Below, one piece after another: positions 1-5,053 of a stretch of DNA of 6,796 bases. Within the stretch, counting starts at the first letter, position 1. Each line of letters opens with the position of its first letter. The notes under the pieces were generated by a model. That model had not been told where the DNA came from. It saw only the letters and a list, made by a program, of their open reading frames with translations, and made no database searches. The DNA is from Christensenella sp. (GTDB taxonomy: Bacteria > Bacillota > Clostridia > Christensenellales > Maliibacteriaceae). The stretch is taken from contig JAHZHV010000137.1 in NCBI GenBank assembly GCA_019420085.1, positions 1-6,796 on the forward strand, in the 5' to 3' direction. The position numbers and the translations under genes were made by a program.

Positions 1-88
1 AAAGGGATACGCTCGAACCCGACGGACGCACGGTCTTGTATATCGATCCGGGCATCGGTCGTGAAATTGGTTCTTATGCCGCACCAAT
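1..88. other. Unassigned coding-like stretch before the first recognisable CRISPR repeat
   Basis: This stretch precedes the intact repeat. If the array continued leftward with normal spacing, a repeat should lie at about 22-54, but nothing like one is there. The plus-strand frame beginning at position 3 is open from the window edge through the intact repeat to a TAA at 138-140. Its codons resemble those of the real genes here, and it reads like protein (for example LYIDPGIGREIG). It could be an unusually long spacer, the 3' end of a neighbouring gene, or a phage-derived fragment. I do not recognise the product, and the part inside the repeat is certainly not native protein. Confidence 0.3.
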
Positions 89-255
89 GTCGCTCCCCGC
101 ACGGGGAGCGTGGATTGAAATGTGTGATATCAACACGTAAAACGAAAAGATGCTCGTCGCTCGCTGTACGCAGAGCGTGGATTGAAATCGAAAATGGGGC
201 GGCATTCCGACCGGGATTACGGCGCCACTTTTTGTGTGGAGCCTTGGGTTGAAAT
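89..255 (+). CRISPR. Type I-C CRISPR array, degenerate trailer end (three recognisable repeats)
   Basis: Repeat 1 (89-121, 33 nt) is an intact type I-C repeat. It starts GTCGCTCCCC, has an 8-bp stem (CGCTCCCC with GGGGAGCG) around a GCAC loop, and ends in the diagnostic GTGGATTGAAAT handle. Repeat 2 (156-188) differs at five positions, all in the stem and loop. Repeat 3 (224-255) is strongly diverged but keeps GGTTGAAAT at its end. The spacers are 122-155 (34 nt) and 189-223 (35 nt), normal for I-C. The orientation follows from the ATTGAAAT handle, which sits at the 3' end of a repeat. Degeneration increases rightward, as expected at the leader-distal end, so the leader and cas genes would lie left of the window. 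No cas gene is present here. Confidence 0.9.
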
Positions 256-290
256 AACGAAACCATTGCTGTGATTGAGCTGTTATAGCG

Positions 291-323
291 CGGACTTGTG
301 GTGTGGAGAACACAAATCAAAAG
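291..323 (+). repeat. Possible fourth, highly decayed CRISPR repeat
   Basis: This segment lies 35 nt after repeat 3, exactly where the next repeat should be. Overall identity to the intact repeat is only about 13 of 33. In the 3' half (positions 15-33 of the repeat) 10 of 19 bases match, and eight of the nine differences are transitions, mostly G to A. It can still form a short stem, TTGTG with CACAA. The correct register and the transition bias argue for a relic; the low identity means it could be chance. Confidence 0.35.
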
Positions 324-332
324 CGAAAAACA

Positions 333-365
333 ACGATAGACGACTTTCGTTGCGGGAATTGAAGT
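333..365 (+). repeat. Possible fifth repeat remnant (3' handle only)
   Basis: Positions 352-365 match the last 14 bases of the intact repeat at 11 of 14 positions, including ATTGAA. Just upstream is a 6-bp hairpin (CAACGA at 331-336 with TCGTTG at 347-352), so the stem-plus-handle layout is retained. The distance to the preceding remnant (323) is only 9 nt, which would need a deletion in the spacer or means that one of the two remnants is not real. Positions 366-381 show nothing further. Confidence 0.35.
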
Positions 366-381
366 GATCTGAGGGAAAGGG

Positions 382-423
382 AAAAGGCGCATGGCTTGCT
401 GTTTTGCAAACCATGCGCCTTTT
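382..423. terminator. Bidirectional intrinsic terminator between the CRISPR tail and sigK
   Basis: A perfect 13-bp inverted repeat (382-394 with 411-423, AAAAGGCGCATGG and its complement) is extended inside by TTGC/GCAA (396-399 with 406-409). It runs into TTTTATT on the plus strand. On the minus strand the stem ends in TTTT followed by CCC. It would end array transcripts arriving from the left and sigK transcripts from the right. The 91 nt between it and the sigK stop (424-514) hold no feature I can support. Confidence 0.85.
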
Positions 424-514
424 ATTGCCTGGTCGGGAGTTCGTTCATCAAAGTGTTTTCGGGGGGCTTATGTCCATTCTTCAGACAGGTGCTCCGCGCG
501 CTTTTTTGCGATGC

Positions 515-1189
515 TTATTGCAGCATGCGGGCAAGGTTTTGCAGCGCCTTTTTCTCAATCCGGGAGACATAGGAGCGTGAGATGCCGAGCAGATCGCCGG
601 TCTGTTTCTGCGTCAGCGGCACGCCGCCGCCCAGACCGTAGCGCAGCGTCATAATGGAACGCTCTCTGGCCGGCAGACGCTGGATGAGCGCCCGGATGCG
701 CTGCATGCGCAGTGTGTGAATCACAGCCTCGTCAACATCCGGCGTTTCGGCATGCAGGATGTCCAGCAGCGACAGCTCGTTTCCTTCGCTGTCTGCGCCG
801 ATGGGTTCCTGGAGGGAAATTTCACTTTTCTGTTTTTTGGAACTTCGAATCTGCATGAGAATTTCGTTCTGGATGCAGCGGGAAGCATACGTTGCAAGCT
901 GCGCGCCTTTTTCCGGATCAAAGGTGGAAACGGCTTTGATTAAACCGATCGCACCGCAGGAGATCAAATCGTCCATATCGCGCCCAGCAGCGTATTTTTT
1001 TGCGATGTGTACGACAAGGCGCATGTTGTGTTCGATGAGTTTGTGCTTGGCGTCAAGGTCGCCGTTTCGCATGGCGACAAGACAGGCATGCTCCTGTTCC
1101 GCCGTCAGCGGCTTGGGAAAGGCCGAGGCATTTTTGACGTAGCCGAGCATGAAAAAAAGCTCGCGCAATAAAAGGTAAAGGCTTTGCAT
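515..1189 (-). CDS. sigK: RNA polymerase sporulation sigma factor SigK (mother-cell sigma-K)
   Basis: This sigma-70 family factor directs late mother-cell transcription during endospore formation (coat, cortex, mother-cell lysis). The 224-residue product matches Bacillus sigma-K throughout. A hydrophobic N-terminal segment (about residues 1-16) precedes YVKN, where pro-sigma-K is processed in Bacillus. Region 2 spans about 45-115 (LIEHNMRLVVHIAKKY, DDLISCGAIGLIK, ATYASRCIQNEIL). Region 4 spans about 170-224, with the helix-turn-helix LGISRSYVSRIEKKAL. The reading frame extends upstream to 1255, but that would overlap the preceding gene by 47 nt. ATG at 1189 is chosen because GGGAGG lies 12 nt upstream and it yields a Bacillus-like pro-sequence, slightly shorter than usual. 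A start at residue 14 would remove the pro-sequence but has no ribosome site. The gene is uninterrupted, with no skin-type element. It lies 19 nt downstream of the desulfurase gene, probably in one operon. Confidence 0.95.
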   Translation of the reverse strand: MQSLYLLLRELFFMLGYVKNASAFPKPLTAEQEHACLVAMRNGDLDAKHKLIEHNMRLVVHIAKKYAAGRDMDDLISCGAIGLIKAVSTFDPEKGAQLATYASRCIQNEILMQIRSSKKQKSEISLQEPIGADSEGNELSLLDILHAETPDVDEAVIHTLRMQRIRALIQRLPARERSIMTLRYGLGGGVPLTQKQTGDLLGISRSYVSRIEKKALQNLARMLQ

Positions 1190-1208
1190 GGGCCCAATCT
1201 GCCTCCCG

Positions 1209-2342
1209 TCAGTTTTGCTGGATTTCACGCAGCGCGTCAAGCAGTGCATCGACATCCTGCTGCGTATTGAACAGGGAAAAGCTTACGCGTACCGCGCCGC
1301 GTGTTTTGGTCTGCATTGCTTCATGAAGCAGCGGTGCGCAGTGGAATCCGGCGCGCACGCAGATGCCGCGCTGTGCCAGTGCGTCGCCGACCTGCGTGCT
1401 TTCAAGATTACCGAGATTGAAAGATACCACGCCGCTTCGATGCGCCGGATCACGGGGCACATAGAGGATGCAGTCCATGTCGCACAGCGCGTCAATCAGC
1501 TTGTTTGCAAGTTGTGTCTCGTGTGCGTGAATGGCGTTTGTATCCTGCTGCATTAAAAAGCGGACGCCGGCCTGCAGGCCGTTTAAGCCGTGGACGTTCT
1601 GGGTTCCGGCTTCCAGATGCTCGGGAAAATCGTCCGGCATCTCATGGGAAAACGTCATTACGCCGGTACCGCCGCACTTAAAGGGCGCGGGGCGGACGCG
1701 GGGGGAGACATAGAGCCCGCCCGTGCCTTGCGGCCCGCACAGCCCTTTGTGTCCGGCAAAGGCATAGAAGTCGGGGTCGATTTGGGAAAGATCCACCGGC
1801 ATATGTCCGGCGGCCTGCGCGCCGTCAATCAGACATGCAACCCCCATGCGGCGGCATACCTGCACAATGTCCGCAACCGGTTGAACGGCGCCGGTGACGT
1901 TGGATACATGCGTTACGGCGACAAGACCTGTGCGGTCTTGAATTGCGTTTTGTACGTGGTCGGGCTGAATGATGCCATCCGAATCGGGAGAAAGAATCGT
2001 CAGATCAATCTGACGCAGTTTTTGCAGATGATACAGCGGCCGAAGAACGGAGTTATGCTCTAAAACGGTCGTAACGACATGGCTTCGCGGCGTCAAAAAG
2101 CTGTAAAATGCGGTGTTGAGCGCATCGGTGGTATTATGCGCAAAGACAATCCTCTCGGGCGTATCGACGTGGAAAAACTGTGCCAGCGCTTCCCGCGTTC
2201 CGGTCAGGACCTGATCGCCGGCAAGCGCGGCGGCATGCGCGGAACGCCCCGGATTTCCGGTATGGTCAATGGCCCAGAGTATTGCGTCCTTGACGCAGTC
2301 GGGGCGCGGAAACATGGTGGCGGCATTATCAAGATAGATCAT
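1209..2342 (-). CDS. Cysteine desulfurase family protein (class V aminotransferase, EF2568-like)
   Basis: A 377-residue PLP enzyme of the NifS/SufS superfamily, expected to take sulfur (or selenium) from cysteine (or selenocysteine) as an enzyme-bound persulfide and pass it to an acceptor. It is complete. Visible features are the N-terminal YLDNAAT motif (3-9); H96 in LEHNS, which stacks on PLP; N148 in HVSNVTG; D173 and Q176 in IDGAQ; the Schiff-base lysine K199 in FAGHKG; and the candidate persulfide cysteine C335 in RAGFHCAPL. The HCAPL motif, the length and the N-terminus fit the cysteine desulfurase-like subfamily (TIGR01977, EF2568 type) better than housekeeping IscS. ATG is preceded by GGAGG with 7 nt spacing. 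It shares a divergent control region with the DUF3343 gene and is followed 19 nt later by sigK. The biochemical substrate cannot be settled from sequence. Confidence 0.9.
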   Translation of the reverse strand: MIYLDNAATMFPRPDCVKDAILWAIDHTGNPGRSAHAAALAGDQVLTGTREALAQFFHVDTPERIVFAHNTTDALNTAFYSFLTPRSHVVTTVLEHNSVLRPLYHLQKLRQIDLTILSPDSDGIIQPDHVQNAIQDRTGLVAVTHVSNVTGAVQPVADIVQVCRRMGVACLIDGAQAAGHMPVDLSQIDPDFYAFAGHKGLCGPQGTGGLYVSPRVRPAPFKCGGTGVMTFSHEMPDDFPEHLEAGTQNVHGLNGLQAGVRFLMQQDTNAIHAHETQLANKLIDALCDMDCILYVPRDPAHRSGVVSFNLGNLESTQVGDALAQRGICVRAGFHCAPLLHEAMQTKTRGAVRVSFSLFNTQQDVDALLDALREIQQN

Positions 2343-2381
2343 GAATCATCCTCCGTAACGTTGCTTGTCGCAATTCATATA

Positions 2382-2416
2382 TTGATACTGAATCTTAGGG
2401 TTTCCTATGCTATAAT
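2382..2416 (+). promoter_or_regulatory. Promoter of the DUF3343-nth-obgE-yhbY operon
   Basis: A perfect TATAAT at 2411-2416 is preceded by TG at 2408-2409, making an extended -10 element (TGCTATAAT). The only -35-like hexamer, TTGATA at 2382-2387, is 23 nt upstream, too far for that -10. It would sit 18 nt from an overlapping weaker -10, TATGCT (2406-2411). Either way transcription should begin at about 2418-2424, leaving a leader of only 10-16 nt before the ATG at 2434. Confidence 0.65.
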
Positions 2417-2433
2417 ATGAAGGTGGATGTCAT

Positions 2434-2691
2434 ATGAATACCGATTATCTGATTGCCGTATTCCGCTCGCGCCAGCAGGCGACAGCGTTTTTGATGAGTT
2501 TGAAGCGCGCAGGCGTGGAAGCGACGATGATTTCTTCGCCCGCGTCTCTGGCGCGTGGCTGCGGGGTATCCGTACGCTTTCCCGCTTATGAAAGGGAGCG
2601 CATCATGCGTCAGGGCGCATGGCAAAAGATGACGGCGTTTGACGGATTTTATTTTTACGACGAGGAGAAAAAACGCTTCGTTGCGTTATGA
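2434..2691 (+). CDS. DUF3343 protein, putative Se/S carrier-like
   Basis: An 85-residue cytoplasmic protein of the DUF3343 type. The N-terminal half is diagnostic: a YLIAVF strand, a helix with the R-S-x-x-x-A pattern, then the I-S-S-P and R-G-C-G-V-S-V segment, which places C43 in a Gly-Cys-Gly context. The family is annotated as putative selenium/sulfur carrier-like because its members tend to lie near cysteine desulfurase-like and selenium-metabolism genes; biochemical proof is thin. Here a desulfurase-family gene starts 91 bp away on the opposite strand, which fits that idea. The ribosome site is AAGGTGG (2420-2426), 7 nt before ATG. It is first in a rightward operon, 24 nt before nth. 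C43 is the natural candidate for accepting a persulfide or selenide, by inference. Confidence 0.8.
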   Translation: MNTDYLIAVFRSRQQATAFLMSLKRAGVEATMISSPASLARGCGVSVRFPAYERERIMRQGAWQKMTAFDGFYFYDEEKKRFVAL

Positions 2692-2715
2692 GCGCGAAGC
2701 GCAAAAGGTGGTACT

Positions 2716-3378
2716 ATGTTGCAGGAAGAGAAGGTACGCGCGGTGTTGCAGCGCCTGGCGCAGGCGTATCCGGATGCAAAGCCGGGGCTGCATTTTCATA
2801 CGCCGTTTGAGCTTTTGATTGCGACGATTCTTTCGGCGCAGTGTACGGATGTGCGCGTCAATCAGGTGACGCCTGCTTTGTTTGCCGCGTATCCGGATGC
2901 AAAGGCGATGCATACATGCCCGGAAGAAGAACTGATTGGGTATATTCGCACCTGCGGCATGTACCGCACCAAGGCGAAGAATATCAAAAAGACCTGTGAA
3001 ATTCTGACGCAGCGCTACGACGGCCAGGTGCCGTCGCAGCGCGAGGCGTTGGAGGCATTGCCGGGCGTGGGACGCAAGACGGCAAACGTCGTGCTGTCCA
3101 ATGCGTTCGGCGTGCCTGCCATCGCGGTGGACACGCATGTATTTCGCGTTTCAAACCGCATCGGGCTTGCCGATGCGCCGAATGTGGAAAAGACGGAGGA
3201 GCAGCTCATGGCGGCGATTCCGCAGGATACATGGTCGATTGCACATCACTGGCTGATCTGGCACGGCAGGCGCGTATGCACGGCGCGAAAACCGGATTGC
3301 GCGGCGTGTAGTTTGCGGGACATCTGTCAAGACTATGAAAAACGCACGGCGCAGACGCAGGCGCAGGATGCGGTGTAG
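2716..3378 (+). CDS. nth: Endonuclease III (DNA glycosylase / AP lyase)
   Basis: A bifunctional base-excision-repair enzyme that removes oxidised pyrimidines from DNA and cleaves the abasic site by beta-elimination. The 220-residue product is full length (E. coli Nth is 211). It carries the LLIATILSAQCTD segment (33-45), the helix-hairpin-helix LPGVGRKTANVVL (115-127) with catalytic lysine K121, and catalytic aspartate D139 in VDTHV. The C-terminal [4Fe-4S] ligands C188, C195, C198 and C204 have the family spacing C-X6-C-X2-C-X5-C. ATG at 2716 has AAAGGTGG 4 nt upstream. The last 15 or so residues are a polar tail rich in Gln and Ala. It follows the DUF3343 gene by 24 nt and precedes obgE by 27 nt, so it is cotranscribed by position. 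The identity is secure. Confidence 0.96.
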   Translation: MLQEEKVRAVLQRLAQAYPDAKPGLHFHTPFELLIATILSAQCTDVRVNQVTPALFAAYPDAKAMHTCPEEELIGYIRTCGMYRTKAKNIKKTCEILTQRYDGQVPSQREALEALPGVGRKTANVVLSNAFGVPAIAVDTHVFRVSNRIGLADAPNVEKTEEQLMAAIPQDTWSIAHHWLIWHGRRVCTARKPDCAACSLRDICQDYEKRTAQTQAQDAV

Positions 3379-3405
3379 AAAAAAGGGAGAAGAAAAAGAG
3401 AAACG

Positions 3406-4677
3406 ATGTTTATTGATCATGCGACAATTGTGGTAAAGGCCGGCAACGGCGGCAACGGCTGCGTATCGTTCCGGCGTGAAAAGTATGTGCCAAGAGGCGG
3501 CCCGGACGGCGGCGACGGCGGCAACGGCGGCAGCATCATCTTTGCGGCCGACGGCCGTCTGCGCACGCTTTCCGATTTCCGGTATCAGCGCGTGTACCGC
3601 GCAAAGCCGGGTGAAAACGGCAGCGGGCGCAATAAGAAAGGCGCGGAAGGCGAGGATCTTGTCATCCGCGTTCCGGTGGGAACGGTGGTGCGCAGCCGGC
3701 AGAGCGGAAACGTGCTGCTTGACCTGTTTGTCGACGGCGAACAAAAGACGCTGCTGCGCGGCGGAAAAGGCGGCTGGGGCAACGTGCATTTCGCCACGCC
3801 CGTACGGCAGGCGCCGGACTTTGCACTGGACGGCGAGCGCACGATGGAACACGAAGTGCTTCTGGAACTGAAATCCATTGCGGATGTCGGCCTGGTCGGA
3901 TTCCCCAATGCGGGCAAGTCGACGTTCCTTTCTGCGGTAACCGCGGCGCGTCCGAAGATCGCGTCGTACCCGTTTACGACGCTGCAGCCCAATTTCGGCG
4001 TGGTAAAGATGGACGAGCAGACGTTTGTCATCGCGGATATTCCGGGTATTATCGAAGGCGCACACGAGGGTGTCGGATTGGGGCATGATTTCCTGCGCCA
4101 TATCGAGCGCACGCGCATGCTGCTGCATCTGATCGATATGACGGGCTTTGACGGCCGCGATCCGCTGGATGATTTTGACGTGATCAATGCCGAGCTTGCC
4201 AGTTTTTCGCCGGTATTGGCGCAGAAAAAGCAGATTGTCGTGGCAAATAAGCTGGATGTGCCGCAGGGCCGTGAGAATTTTGAACGCCTGCGGGACAAGC
4301 TGGCCGGCACGGATGTGGAATTGTTCGGCATCTCCGCCGTGACGCACGAAGGGTTAAAGCCGCTGCTGCATCGCGTGGCGCAGCTTGTCGCACAGCTTCC
4401 GGCGCCGCAGGCGTATGAAAGCCTGGAAGAACTGACGCAGCTGGAAGAGGAGACGGACTTTGAAGTGCTTTATGACGCGGCGGCACAGGAATACGTCGTA
4501 CAGGGCGGTTTTGTCAATAAGCTGGGACGCCGTACAGACCCCAATGATGAACATTCCATGGCATATTTCCAGCATGTCCTGCGGGAAAGCGGCATTATTG
4601 CCGAACTGGAACGGCAGGGCGTTCAGCCGGGCGATACCGTGCGGCTGCTGGATATTGCGTTTGAATACGTTCCGTAA
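3406..4677 (+). CDS. obgE: GTPase ObgE/CgtA
   Basis: An essential GTPase that binds the large ribosomal subunit and links ribosome maturation to growth and stress; in Bacillus it also affects entry into sporulation. The 423 residues hold all three domains. The glycine-rich Obg fold spans 1-158 (KAGNGGNGCVSFRREK, GGPDGGDGGNGG). The G domain spans about 159-330: G1 GFPNAGKST (165-173), switch I YPFTTL, G3 DIPG (211-214), G4 NKLD (281-284) and G5 SAV (310-312). The C-terminal OCT domain spans about 350-423 (FEVLYD, GRRTDPND). The start gives the canonical MFIDHATI. Its ribosome site is poor: GGGAG lies 16 nt upstream, with only an A-rich AAGAG closer. It lacks the usual rplU-rpmA upstream partners; nth precedes it and yhbY follows by 21 nt. 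Confidence 0.97.
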   Translation: MFIDHATIVVKAGNGGNGCVSFRREKYVPRGGPDGGDGGNGGSIIFAADGRLRTLSDFRYQRVYRAKPGENGSGRNKKGAEGEDLVIRVPVGTVVRSRQSGNVLLDLFVDGEQKTLLRGGKGGWGNVHFATPVRQAPDFALDGERTMEHEVLLELKSIADVGLVGFPNAGKSTFLSAVTAARPKIASYPFTTLQPNFGVVKMDEQTFVIADIPGIIEGAHEGVGLGHDFLRHIERTRMLLHLIDMTGFDGRDPLDDFDVINAELASFSPVLAQKKQIVVANKLDVPQGRENFERLRDKLAGTDVELFGISAVTHEGLKPLLHRVAQLVAQLPAPQAYESLEELTQLEEETDFEVLYDAAAQEYVVQGGFVNKLGRRTDPNDEHSMAYFQHVLRESGIIAELERQGVQPGDTVRLLDIAFEYVP

Positions 4678-4698
4678 GAGAAAAAAGGAGGAGACAAC

Positions 4699-5001
4699 AT
4701 GCTTACATCCGCACAGCGTGCCTATCTGCGCTCTTTGGCGCAGACGATGGAACCCGTTTTGTATATCGGCTATGAGGGCATCACGCCGCAGGTCATCCGG
4801 CAGGCAGACGATGCGCTCAGTGCCAGAGAACTGATCAAGTGCTCCGTGCAGCGGAGTGTCGATGAAGACGTGCACGCGGTCTGCGACGCGTTATGCGAAG
4901 CAGTGCACGCCGACGCGGTACAGTGTATCGGACGCAAATTTGTCATATACCGCATGGCGCGGCAGCCGGAAAAACGAAAAATACGCCTTCCTCGCGCGTA
5001 A
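4699..5001 (+). CDS. yhbY: YhbY-family ribosome assembly RNA-binding protein (CRM domain)
   Basis: A 100-residue protein consisting of one CRM (YhbY) domain, which binds RNA and associates with pre-50S ribosomal particles. The family pattern is clear: an opening helix L-T-S-A-Q-R-A-Y-L-R-S-L-A; a PVLYIGYEGIT loop matching the conserved G-x-x-G RNA-binding loop; ELIKCSVQ, corresponding to ELIKVKI in E. coli YhbY; then VQCIGRKFVIYR and a basic tail ending KIRLPRA. Length and tail match E. coli YhbY and Bacillus YqeI. The ribosome site is a strong AGGAGG (4685-4690), 8 nt before ATG. It lies 21 nt after obgE and is last in the operon, with a terminator directly behind it. Two ribosome-assembly factors side by side make functional sense. 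Confidence 0.93.
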   Translation: MLTSAQRAYLRSLAQTMEPVLYIGYEGITPQVIRQADDALSARELIKCSVQRSVDEDVHAVCDALCEAVHADAVQCIGRKFVIYRMARQPEKRKIRLPRA

Positions 5002-5004
5002 GGG

Positions 5005-5053
5005 AAAACAGGCGTCCCGCACCGGTAAAAACCGGAGCGGGACGCCTGTTTTT
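5005..5053. terminator. Long bidirectional terminator between convergent genes
   Basis: A perfect 16-bp inverted repeat (5005-5020 with 5037-5052, core ACAGGCGTCCCGC) is capped by an inner 5-bp hairpin, CCGGT-AAAA-ACCGG, across an A-A mismatch. T residues follow on the plus strand (5049-5053) and four T residues end the stem on the minus strand. It begins 3 nt after the yhbY stop, and its right base overlaps the stop codon of the minus-strand gene (TAA, complement of 5052-5054). Confidence 0.92.

Noticed and set aside
61..313. Short open frames on both strands through the CRISPR repeats
   Set aside because: They read the repeat itself (segments such as SPHGERGLK or HAPRAGS), a familiar artefact of type I-C arrays; they have no ribosome site and overlap the array entirely.
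1190..1255. N-terminal extension of SigK to ATG at 1255
   Set aside because: It would overlap the preceding gene by 47 nt and add 22 residues unlike any sigma-K N-terminus. ATG at 1189 has an adjacent GGGAGG and gives a proper pro-sequence.
2343..2433. T-box or riboswitch in the divergent region
   Set aside because: It is only 91 bp long, with promoters close to both start codons; there is no room for a structured leader and no conserved motif.
3151..4347. 398-codon open frame on the minus strand across nth and obgE
   Set aside because: It is antisense to two certain genes. Its composition (rich in Arg, His and Ala) is typical of the complement of GC-rich coding DNA, and it shows no domain.
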